From: Kiritimatiellales bacterium
Lineage (GTDB): Bacteria; Verrucomicrobiota; Kiritimatiellia; Kiritimatiellales; Pontiellaceae
DNA: 40,478 bases
Direction: 5' to 3'
Assembly (NCBI GenBank): GCA_021734345.1
Contig: JAIPJC010000015.1
Coordinates: forward strand, 1 to 40,478
Shown here: one piece after another, positions 25,853 to 33,356 of the stretch
Numbering within the stretch: position 1 is the first letter of the stretch
How the letters are laid out: every line of letters starts with the position of its first letter
Notes under the pieces: generated by a model
Seen by the model: the letters and a program-made list of their open reading frames with translations, nothing else
Databases searched by the model: none
What the model was told of the DNA's origin: nothing
Made by a program: the position numbers and the translations under genes

Positions 25853-27469
25853 ATGGAAACCTTCCCTCCCGTAGCTGCCGCAATCGATGCCTGGAAAGCG
25901 GCTCTCGGAGCGGATGCCGTGATCGACGACCACCGGGCACTGGAACGCTACACCCGCAGCGTATGTGCAACCACCCGCCAAGTGGTGGCCGTGCTCAAGC
26001 CTACTTCGCTCGAAGCGGTCCAGCACGTGGTTGCCACGGCCAACGCGCACAAGGTTCCGCTCTATCCCATCAGCTGCGGCAAGCAGTGGGGCATGGGCTC
26101 GCGGCTCCCCGTCAAAGATGGCGCGGCGATCGTCGACCTCGGGGGGATGAACCGCATCATCGAGGTCAATGCCCAATACCACTACGCCGTCGTCGAGCCC
26201 GGCGTCACCCAGCGGCAGCTGCTCGACCACATCAAGCGGCACGACCTGCCGCTCATGCTCAATGTCACCGGCTCCACCTCGGATACCAGCCTCATCGGCA
26301 ACGCGATGGATCGCGGTGTCGGCTATTTCGACTCCCGTGCCCATGGCATTTCCAACATGCAGGTGGTGCTCGGCAACGGCGAAACCATCCAGACCGGCTT
26401 TGGCCATTATGCCAACGCCACCACGAAAAACCTCTACCACCACGGCATTGGCCCCTCGCTCGACGGGCTCTTCCAGCAAGCCAATTTTGGGATTGTCACC
26501 GCCGCCTGCATTGATCTGATGCCTAAACCCGATAGCCATCTGGCCGCCATCATCAAGATCGATTCCGAGGACAAGCTGCCGCAGCTCATCGACGCGCTCG
26601 GTGTGTTGCGAACGCGTGGAGTATTCCTTTCGGTGGCGCACGTCGGCAACCGCGAGCGTTCCTACATCACGCTTGCGCCGCTACTCTATGAACAGCTCGT
26701 GCAAAGCGGCGAACCAGCCGGAGAAGCGACGCGCAACAAGGCGGTCAAGATGCTCGAAGATGGCGGCTTTGGACCGTGGAGCGCGGCTATCGGCATACTG
26801 GGCACCGCAGCCCAGATCAAACTGGCGAAAAAAGAGATCCGCAAAGCCGCCGGCGGCTTTGCCAAAACCATGTTCCTTAACGATGGCCTCATCGCAAGGG
26901 CCAAAGCCATCGCCGGGAAACTCTCTTTCATTCCTGCCGTACGCACCCAACTCATGATGCTCCGGGCTGTTGAACCGGTCTACGGCTTCACGCGCGGCGA
27001 CGCCACCGACCAATCGCTCAAGGCCGTCTACTGGGCCGCCGGCGACTACGAACGCCTCAACGATCCCGATCCCGACCAGTCCGATAGCGGACTGCTCTTC
27101 TGCCTTCCGATCATTCCAGCCTGCGGGGAAACCGTCTTCGACGTTGTCCGCGACACCCGCGACCATTTTGCCCACCACGGCTTCGAGGCGGCCATCACCG
27201 TCAATCTAATGAATACAAAGGCGATGGAAGGCGTCGTTAGTCTGGCGTTCGACCGGCGCGATGCCGCGCAGACCGCAAAAGCCCATGCCTGCATCCAGGA
27301 AATGGAAGCCCGCTATATGGAGCAAGGCTATCCCCCGTACCGCGTTGGCATCAATTCGATGCACCTTGTTGTGCACGAAAACGATCCCTTTTGGCGTACC
27401 GTTCGCGACCTCAAAAAAGTGCTCGATCCCAACGGCATTATCGCCCCGGGGCGCTACAATCTCGTTTGA
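25853..27469 (+). CDS. FAD-linked oxidase of the PCMH/vanillyl-alcohol oxidase family
   Basis: A 538-residue flavoprotein. ATG 25853 lies 12 bases after the kinase stop with no clear Shine-Dalgarno sequence, so the start is less certain. The N-terminal PCMH-type FAD-binding domain is evident (VAVLKPTSLEAVQHVVATAN; YPISCGKQWGMGSR; IVDLGGMNRI; VVEPGVTQRQLLDH). NAMDRGVGYFDSRAHG aligns with the LDHGFGYTPYGDH loop of p-cresol methylhydroxylase. The C-terminal half is the substrate or cap domain, ending ILAPGRY-like IIAPGRYNLV. The length matches PCMH flavosubunits and VAO (about 520-560). The likely reaction is oxidation of a 4-alkylphenol or related substrate. No partner cytochrome gene follows, so an oxidase rather than a dehydrogenase is possible. 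Confidence 0.82.
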   Translation: METFPPVAAAIDAWKAALGADAVIDDHRALERYTRSVCATTRQVVAVLKPTSLEAVQHVVATANAHKVPLYPISCGKQWGMGSRLPVKDGAAIVDLGGMNRIIEVNAQYHYAVVEPGVTQRQLLDHIKRHDLPLMLNVTGSTSDTSLIGNAMDRGVGYFDSRAHGISNMQVVLGNGETIQTGFGHYANATTKNLYHHGIGPSLDGLFQQANFGIVTAACIDLMPKPDSHLAAIIKIDSEDKLPQLIDALGVLRTRGVFLSVAHVGNRERSYITLAPLLYEQLVQSGEPAGEATRNKAVKMLEDGGFGPWSAAIGILGTAAQIKLAKKEIRKAAGGFAKTMFLNDGLIARAKAIAGKLSFIPAVRTQLMMLRAVEPVYGFTRGDATDQSLKAVYWAAGDYERLNDPDPDQSDSGLLFCLPIIPACGETVFDVVRDTRDHFAHHGFEAAITVNLMNTKAMEGVVSLAFDRRDAAQTAKAHACIQEMEARYMEQGYPPYRVGINSMHLVVHENDPFWRTVRDLKKVLDPNGIIAPGRYNLV

Positions 27470-27497
27470 CTGCCTCCGCCGCACGGCAATTGAGGTG

Positions 27498-27525
27498 TTG
27501 TAACCTGTTTTCGGTGTGTTAAGAT
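27498..27525 (+). promoter_or_regulatory. Possible sigma-70 promoter of plsY
   Basis: TTGTAA (27498-27503) and TAAGAT (27520-27525) are spaced by 16 bp, giving a start near 27532, just ahead of the GGGAGAG ribosome site and ATG 27559. Weak match, location only. Confidence 0.4.
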
Positions 27526-27558
27526 TCCGGCGGTTTCTGAACGCTGGGAGAGCGGCGC

Positions 27559-28149
27559 ATGACAGGCAAGGACATTGTTTTTATCCTGATCGCTTATTTG
27601 CTGGGGGGCATTTGCAGCGGATATTATCTGGTGCGGTGCGTGGACGGAACCGACGTGCGCGAGCAGGGTAGCGGCGGTGTTGGCGCGCGCAACGTCGGCC
27701 GGCTGCTCGGTAGACCCGGCTTTGTTTTTACCCTGCTAGGCGACGGGCTCAAGGGCGTGCTGGCCGTGATGCTTGCCCGCAGCTTTGGGATTGCCGCGCC
27801 GGCCGTTTCACTCGCGCTCGTCGCCGTCATTGCCGGCCACGTCTGGCCGCCACAGCTCCAGTTCCGCGGTGGTCGCGGCATTTCAACGGCCATCGGGGCC
27901 TACCTCGCCTACGATCCCTGGCTCGCGTTGCTACTGCTGGGTATCGTCGCCGTGCTGATGGGGTGCAGGCGCGGATTCATCCTGAGTGGTCTGGCAGCCT
28001 TCCTGGTTTTGCCGCCGGTCGCCTACGTCTTGGATTTTCCGGGTCACACCGTTGCCGCGTTGGCGGGGGCTTCGGCCATCATTCTGTTCGCGCACCGCGA
28101 GCGTCTTCGCCAGGTTTTTGGGGAAGCGCAAGCGCAGAGGGAGGCATAG
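27559..28149 (+). CDS. plsY: Acyl-phosphate:glycerol-3-phosphate acyltransferase PlsY
   Basis: A 196-residue integral membrane enzyme; ATG 27559 follows GGGAGAG. It shows the three PlsY motifs: SGGVGARNVGR (usual GSGNPGATNVxR, slightly changed), GDGLKG, and GHVWPPQLQFRGGRGISTA. Several membrane helices separate them, and the length matches the family. PlsY makes lysophosphatidic acid from glycerol-3-phosphate and acyl-phosphate at the inner membrane, the first step of phospholipid synthesis. The altered first motif (GGVGAR for GNPGAT) could mark a second, specialised PlsY. The stop is one base before the GNAT-aminotransferase gene, so the two are one operon. Confidence 0.9.
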   Translation: MTGKDIVFILIAYLLGGICSGYYLVRCVDGTDVREQGSGGVGARNVGRLLGRPGFVFTLLGDGLKGVLAVMLARSFGIAAPAVSLALVAVIAGHVWPPQLQFRGGRGISTAIGAYLAYDPWLALLLLGIVAVLMGCRRGFILSGLAAFLVLPPVAYVLDFPGHTVAALAGASAIILFAHRERLRQVFGEAQAQREA

Positions 28150-28150
28150 C

Positions 28151-29773
28151 ATGGGACTGTTGGATGATTTTATCTTCAAGGCGGCCGACGAAGCGTGGGA
28201 GTTCGAGGCCATCCATGCGCTCAACTACAAGACCTTCGTCCAAGAGATTCCGCAGCACGATCCCAACCACGAAAAGAAACTCGTCGACAAATACCATGCA
28301 GAGAACACCTACATCATCTGCGTGAACGAAACCAGCCGCGAGCTGGCCGGCATGGTGGCCTTCCGCAACCAGCGCCCGTTCTCGCTCGACGCGAAGCTCG
28401 AAAACCTGGACACCTACCTGCCCGCCGACCGCTCGCTCTGCGAAATCCGTCTGCTGGCCGTCGAGGAAAAATTCCGCTACAGCCGCATTGCGCAGGGGCT
28501 GATCGCCACCCTCGTCCGGCACGCCATCGACAGCGGCCATGACCTCGCCGTCATTTCCGGCACCATCCGCCAGCTCAAGCTCTACACCTTTCTCGGTTTC
28601 GTCCCCTTCGGCCCACTCGTCGGCACGGCGGATGCGCAGTACCAGCCGATGTATCTCACGCTCGAAGCCTACTCCACGCTCAAGTCCCGCTCCCGCTCTT
28701 TTGCCAAGGAGGGCCCCGAGCTGGCCAACGACGACACTATGCTCTTCAACTTCTTGCCCGGCCCCGTCGACTTTTCCACGCAGGTACAGTCGGTCTACGG
28801 CGGGAAACCGTGCTCCCACCGCGGCCATGTTTTCATGAAGGATTTCCAACGGGCCCGCGAACTCCTCTGTGGATTGGCCAAGGCGCGGCAGGTTGAAATC
28901 TTGATGGGCCCCGGCACGCTCGCAAACGACGCGATCGCCGGCCAGCTTTCGTTGCTATTCGGCTCCGGCCTCATCCTTGTCAGTGGCGAGTTTGGCCGCC
29001 GCCTCGTCAAGAATGCCAACGGCGCGAAGCTGGTTTTCCAAACATTGGAAATCCCCGAAGGGCAGGCGTTCCAGCGTGCGGAACTCGAAAAGGCGCTCAA
29101 GTCCAATCCCGATATCGAATGGATGTGGGGAACACATTGCGAAACCTCGACCGGGGTGCTCAACGACCTCGAAATGTACAAGCAGGTCTGCGCCGAACAC
29201 GGCGTTAAACTTTGTATGGACTGCATCAGCTCCATCGGCACCGTGCCGGTCGACCTCTCCGGCGTCTATCTCGCGTCGAGTACCAGCGGAAAGGGACTCG
29301 CCTCGATCTCCGGCCTGTGCATGGTTTTCCACAACCACGACCTTCAACCAGAACCAGACGATCTGCCGTGCGTGCTCGACCTCGGCATCTACCAAGCGAG
29401 CAACGGCATTCCCTACACCATCCAGTCCAATCTGGTCTATGCCCTGCTCGCCGCGCTCGAAACGCACGATTGGGAAAAGCGTTTCGCCGACATCAACGAC
29501 TGGTCGAAAACGATCCGGCGCAAGCTGGCCGAAATCGATGTTCCGATCCTCGCGCCCGACTCCTGCGCCACGCCCGCCGTCGTCACCATCGTCCTGCCGG
29601 AGATCCACTCGTCGTCGACGGTGGGGGACGCGCTCAAGGAACACGGCGTGCTCGTAAGCTACCGCAGCTCCTACCTGCTCGAACGCAACTGGATCCAGGC
29701 CTGCATGATGGGGTCGGAAAACAAGCCCTCCGAAAAGTTCGTCCGGCTGTTGAAAAAGGAGTTGGCCAGGTAG
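28151..29773 (+). CDS. Fusion of a GNAT acyltransferase domain and a class V aminotransferase
   Basis: A 540-residue protein; ATG 28151 follows AGAGGGAGG, while the frame's upstream extension lies inside plsY. Residues 1 to about 185 form a GNAT-like domain (EIRLLAVEEKFRYSRIAQGL, later LGFVPFGPLVGTADAQYQPM), most like the FeeM/autoinducer-synthase branch that uses acyl-ACP donors; that sub-assignment is by eye. Residues about 200-540 are a fold-type I, class V PLP enzyme (serine-pyruvate or phosphonate transaminase type) with pyridine-binding Asp357 (CMDCISSIGT) and Schiff-base Lys381 (STSGKGLASISG). The product could be an acylated amino compound; the reaction is unknown. The TAG stop is supplied by a REP-like repeat. 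Confidence 0.85.
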   Translation: MGLLDDFIFKAADEAWEFEAIHALNYKTFVQEIPQHDPNHEKKLVDKYHAENTYIICVNETSRELAGMVAFRNQRPFSLDAKLENLDTYLPADRSLCEIRLLAVEEKFRYSRIAQGLIATLVRHAIDSGHDLAVISGTIRQLKLYTFLGFVPFGPLVGTADAQYQPMYLTLEAYSTLKSRSRSFAKEGPELANDDTMLFNFLPGPVDFSTQVQSVYGGKPCSHRGHVFMKDFQRARELLCGLAKARQVEILMGPGTLANDAIAGQLSLLFGSGLILVSGEFGRRLVKNANGAKLVFQTLEIPEGQAFQRAELEKALKSNPDIEWMWGTHCETSTGVLNDLEMYKQVCAEHGVKLCMDCISSIGTVPVDLSGVYLASSTSGKGLASISGLCMVFHNHDLQPEPDDLPCVLDLGIYQASNGIPYTIQSNLVYALLAALETHDWEKRFADINDWSKTIRRKLAEIDVPILAPDSCATPAVVTIVLPEIHSSSTVGDALKEHGVLVSYRSSYLLERNWIQACMMGSENKPSEKFVRLLKKELAR

Positions 29774-29861
29774 GATGGAGCTCCAGCTCCGTCCCCGTCT
29801 GCAGAGGGTCGAAGCTAGAGCTTCAACCTACGCCGTAGGATGCGGCTCTAGCTGCGTCCGG
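29770..29861. repeat. REP-like palindrome cluster, left of the RAYT gene
   Basis: Three GTAGG-headed hairpins: 29770-29796 (GGAGCTCCAGCTCC core), an inverted copy at 29806-29831 (GAAGCTCTAGCTTC core on the minus strand) and a third at 29835-29861. The first supplies the TAG stop of the upstream gene. The same unit lies right of the transposase at 30556-30617. Confidence 0.85.
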
Positions 29862-29881
29862 CTGCACGAAAGGAACCCGCT

Positions 29882-30559
29882 ATGGAAGAATCTGAACCCC
29901 GGTTCATACCCTTCAATCCCCGCGGCGAAGTCGAAATCTACCACCGCCATCTCCCGCACTGGCGACAGACGGGAGCGACCTATTTCATCACGTTCCGGCT
30001 CGCCGACTCCATCCCTCGCAATATCCTGCTTCAATGGCGAGAGGAGCGAGAGCTGTGGTTGAAAGTGCATGGGATAACCGCCGATCTACCTGAAGATGAA
30101 AAGGGAAAGAGGTTTGCCGCAATTCCGGAAAAGGAGCGCAAGCGCGTTGATCGCGATGACGCCCGACGGTTGCATCTCGAACTGGATCGCTGCCACGGTT
30201 CATGCATGCTGCGGTCGGTCGCCAATGCGGAAATCCTCGATCAGGCCTTGTGCCACTTCCATGGGCAGCGATGCCGGATGGGCGATTTCGTCATCATGCC
30301 GAACCACGTCCATCTATTGGCTCAACCCTTCGATGCGCATCCGCTCGAAGATTGGCTCCAATCGGTAAAAAGCTACGCCGCGCGTCGGATGGACAAGGCG
30401 GCGATGGCAGAAGGCAAAGTGTTCCAGCAGGAAAGCTACGACCGCATCGTCCGCAACCGCGAAGAGCTTGATGCCTATCGTAACTACATCGAAAAAAACG
30501 GAGCCAAGGCGGGTTTGAAAACCTCCGAGTATCGCTATCATCGGTGCGACTGGCTGTAG
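29882..30559 (+). mobile_element. REP-associated tyrosine transposase (RAYT, TnpA_REP, Y1/HUH family)
   Basis: A 225-residue protein; ATG 29882 has AAAGGAAC upstream. It carries the Y1 HUH signature His142-x-His144 (FVIMPNHVHLLAQP) and the catalytic Tyr186 (QQESYDRIVRNREEL), with the usual early motif YFITFRLADS. RAYTs are single-copy transposase-like nucleases that nick and join REP palindromes by a 5'-phosphotyrosine link. The gene is bracketed by matching REP-like clusters and its own TAG stop sits in the head of the right cluster, the expected arrangement of such units. It appears intact. Confidence 0.92.
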
Positions 30560-30617
30560 GATGGAGCTCCAGCTCCGTCCCCGTTCGCAGAGGGTCGGAA
30601 CTGGAGTTCCAACCTAC
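30556..30617. repeat. REP-like inverted pair, right of the RAYT gene
   Basis: Hairpin 30556-30582 is identical over its length to 29770-29796. An inverted partner follows to 30617 (minus-strand core GGAACTCCAGTTCC). The head GTAGG supplies the RAYT stop codon TAG at 30557-30559. It also sits between converging genes, so it may serve as a transcription stop or mRNA end. Confidence 0.85.
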
Positions 30618-30623
30618 GTCCTT

Positions 30624-31724
30624 CTACGCCGAGGTCGGGCGGTCGGCGACCCACTTGCGCATGGCGGTTTTGGTGTCTTTCCAATCCTTGGAGGAATCGC
30701 GCTCTTTCACGAACTCGCCAAAGAGGTGGAAGAAGATGGCGCGAAAGGTTTCGAGCAGCACCATGCGCTCCTGGAATTTCCCGATGCGGTCGAAGGTTTC
30801 GGTCTGCGGCAACTTGAGGCTGCGGAAGACAAATTCATCGGCGTCGAACGTGAAGGCCCAGGCTTCCTCGCCACGGACGAACTGCACCTTGGCCTTTTTG
30901 AGCTTCTTACCGCTGAGCAGGGATGTTTTTGCTTCTGCGCTGAGCATCGGCTCGCCTTTCTTCAGCGTGATCTCGTGCGCGCCTTTGCCCTCCATCACGA
31001 AGGTGAGCGGTCCTTCGACCATGTAGGCGATTTCGCCAACATCTGGAATATTCGCCAGCCCGCCGCGCTTTTCGGAGCAGTACCACAGCCACATCAAAAA
31101 CTCGCGTCCGGCGGTGCCGTCGACCATGCCGTCCTCGAGCTCGTCGGAAAAACTGGCCGGCGGCCAGTCGTGCACGTCGACGCCGGCGGTTTTGGCAGCC
31201 ATGTTTTCGGGATCGGCCACCTGCGCCATGACTCCGGTTGTTTGCATCAGGCTAAGCACAAAGGCATCGAGCTGCTTCTCGGACGTGGCGGTGGAATAGA
31301 TCATGTGCGAGCGTTCGTCGAAGACAAAGTCGATGCCCTTGAGCTGCGGTGGCATGTCGGGCATCAGGCGTTCCTTGACGCTCTTCTTGATTTCGGAGCG
31401 CGCCTGTTGGTTGAGGTATTGTTTGTCCTCGGCCTCCATCGCGGCCATTTCCTCGACGGCGCATTCGGCCGAGAGCAAAGAGGTGGGAACCGTCTTCTTC
31501 GCCTGCGTCAGCGTCAGGCGTAGATACCCGCCGAGGTAGGCGGTTTCTTCGTTGATATTGCGGTCGAGCAGATGCCGCCCGGCCACCCATCCGTGGATCT
31601 CCTCCTCGGCGAGCGTGTTCAACGGCGGAAACGCCGCCGCGGCAAACTTGTCTATGTCCGCTTCTACAAAATCCCGCTGTGCGAAAAACATGCGGAAACT
31701 CAACGATCCTTTTTCAAATCCCAT
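30624..31724 (-). CDS. RdgC-like DNA-associated protein
   Basis: A 366-residue cytosolic protein; ATG 31724 follows GGGAGG. The sequence pattern (LTLTQAKKTVPTSLLSAECA, then a charged helix, KKSVKERLMPDMPP, FVFDERSHMIYSTATSEKQL, and a C-terminal acidic helix pair) resembles the RdgC family. E. coli RdgC (303 residues) forms a ring-shaped dimer around DNA that limits RecA. The match is by eye and is moderate, and the protein is about 60 residues longer than RdgC. It stands alone between REP-like repeats. Its TAG stop lies in a GTAGAAGG repeat head. An unrelated conserved protein remains possible. Confidence 0.5.
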   Translation of the reverse strand: MGFEKGSLSFRMFFAQRDFVEADIDKFAAAAFPPLNTLAEEEIHGWVAGRHLLDRNINEETAYLGGYLRLTLTQAKKTVPTSLLSAECAVEEMAAMEAEDKQYLNQQARSEIKKSVKERLMPDMPPQLKGIDFVFDERSHMIYSTATSEKQLDAFVLSLMQTTGVMAQVADPENMAAKTAGVDVHDWPPASFSDELEDGMVDGTAGREFLMWLWYCSEKRGGLANIPDVGEIAYMVEGPLTFVMEGKGAHEITLKKGEPMLSAEAKTSLLSGKKLKKAKVQFVRGEEAWAFTFDADEFVFRSLKLPQTETFDRIGKFQERMVLLETFRAIFFHLFGEFVKERDSSKDWKDTKTAMRKWVADRPTSA

Positions 31725-31744
31725 TTCAAATCCTCCCTAAATTC

Positions 31745-31806
31745 GTAGAAGCGACGCCCTCGTCGCTTTGCGTGCGCAGAGAACGCGATGGGGGCATCGC
31801 GTCTAC
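31745..31806. repeat. Inverted pair of GTAGA-headed palindromes (BIME-like)
   Basis: Two perfect 8-bp hairpins face each other: AAGCGACG-CCCT-CGTCGCTT and ACGCGATG-GGGG-CATCGCGT. Both are headed by GTAGA (the second on the minus strand), and the unit is 62 bp. It fills the gap between the RdgC-like start and the stop of the TonB-receptor-like gene, so it could end transcription of the biotin operon. Confidence 0.85.
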
Positions 31807-31811
31807 GAGCA

Positions 31812-33356
31812 TTACCAAGTTACGGTGATTCCGGTGGAAACGGTGCGGCCGGGCGGCTTTAGGCCGGGGATGGCCTGGAAGTCAGAGCCCCACAGGTTAT
31901 CCACCAGAAGCGTAAGCCGCGCACTATGCGCGAAGCGCGGGAACCAATGCAAGCCAAGCGATGCGCTGGCTCCAAAATCGCCGCCGGAGCGGGCGGTGTT
32001 GCTGGTTTGATCGCGCAATGTTTGTGCGCCAAAAAGGTCGAATTGCGGCACAAATGTCCAATGTCCCGAAAAAGCCAGCAGGTGTTCGGGATAGTCGGTT
32101 TCGTACAGGCCATCCTGCACGTCGTTGTCTTTATGGACCCATTGGTAGAACGCCCGCAGCTCCAAGTCATCGGATGGATAATAGCTGATTTCCGATTCCA
32201 GGCCATCGACGTTCAGCGTTCCGAGATCGGTGGCCGCATAGGCGATCCAGTCCGAGGCATGTTCAACCTGACGATGGAACGCCGCCGCCCGCCAATCGAG
32301 GCTGGCCGAAACAAACTGACGGAAGCCCAGCTCCGTGTTTTGCGCCCGTTGTTGCTGAAGCAGCGGGTTGCTTTCCAAGGTTTGGAAATCGGGTTGCTGT
32401 ACGGTTTCCGAATACGACGCATAGACCGTGCTGTTGTCCGTTGCGAACCAGTCGACTTCTGCCGCCGGCAGCCACTCGGCGGATTCCGAAGTTTGGAAAA
32501 CGCTGTTCAGCCCCGCCGTGAGTTTGAACCGTTCATAGGTGAATTGCGGAAGCACCAATACCGATCCGCGCGTGCGATCCGAATTTTCGACGGATTCGTG
32601 TTCAACATCGCCACGCAGATTCAGCGCAATGTTTTGGATCTCCAGCGTCCGGCCTTCGACCGCCGCCGTCGCGAATAGCGAATCGGCTTCGTTTATATCC
32701 AGCTCGCGCAACGCTGCGCTTGCGCGGAAAAATGACCCGTCGAGCTCGCCCCTCGTTGCGCCAAGGAAGAGCAGGGAGTCCTCTAGTTTTTGTGTTCCGG
32801 TGCCGATCCCGTAATAGCCCTGCGTGCTGAATTCCTTTTGCTGGTGCGCGCCGATCAGATCGAGCTGCCACCCGTTTGTCACCGCCTGCACAAAAGCACC
32901 GCCGGCGTAGCGGTCGAGGTCGTTGGCATTGGAATCGATCCGCCGCGCTTTTTCCCAATCCACGAAAGCACCGATCCCCTCGGTTTGTGCCGACAGCGTG
33001 GTTTGGTAGTGCTCCTTGGTTCCGATCTTGGCGTCGGCTTGCAGGCGAGACGCCTGCGGTACGGTTTCGTAGGCGGCGGTGCCGACCAGATGCCCCGAGG
33101 CGTTTGCCAGTCCGGTGCGCGCTTCGGATGGGGAGAGCAGATATTCAGGGATTGGAAGTTCGGCGTTGAAGTGCGCGGAATAGGGGGCCTTCAGGTTTAG
33201 CCCGTTGATCGAAATCCCCGCGCCGGTATAGCTGCTGCCGCGGATCGAAAGATCCTGCTGCGCCCAGCCCTGCGGGTTGATCAGAATCTCCGGGTTTTGC
33301 GCGAAGGCGGAAAGCGGAACGATCAAGCTGATCAGACTGATCCTTTTCATGCGCAT
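31812..33356 (-). CDS. TonB-dependent-receptor-like barrel with shortened plug, coupled to bioA
   Basis: A 514-residue outer-membrane protein. Its ATG (33356) shares the A of the bioA stop (TGATG), so translation is coupled. A signal peptide (KRISLISLIVPLSAFA, cut near residue 19) is followed almost at once by the second half of a plug domain (QQDLSIRGSSYTGAGISING), then about 400 residues of amphipathic beta strands ending in Trp (TGITVTW). The TonB box and the first plug half, normally 50 or more residues, are absent. The length is short for a TonB receptor (usually 600 or more). Its place at the end of bioC-bioD-bioA suggests uptake of biotin or a precursor such as a pimeloyl compound; this is inferred from linkage only. 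Confidence 0.78.
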   Translation of the reverse strand: MRMKRISLISLIVPLSAFAQNPEILINPQGWAQQDLSIRGSSYTGAGISINGLNLKAPYSAHFNAELPIPEYLLSPSEARTGLANASGHLVGTAAYETVPQASRLQADAKIGTKEHYQTTLSAQTEGIGAFVDWEKARRIDSNANDLDRYAGGAFVQAVTNGWQLDLIGAHQQKEFSTQGYYGIGTGTQKLEDSLLFLGATRGELDGSFFRASAALRELDINEADSLFATAAVEGRTLEIQNIALNLRGDVEHESVENSDRTRGSVLVLPQFTYERFKLTAGLNSVFQTSESAEWLPAAEVDWFATDNSTVYASYSETVQQPDFQTLESNPLLQQQRAQNTELGFRQFVSASLDWRAAAFHRQVEHASDWIAYAATDLGTLNVDGLESEISYYPSDDLELRAFYQWVHKDNDVQDGLYETDYPEHLLAFSGHWTFVPQFDLFGAQTLRDQTSNTARSGGDFGASASLGLHWFPRFAHSARLTLLVDNLWGSDFQAIPGLKPPGRTVSTGITVTW

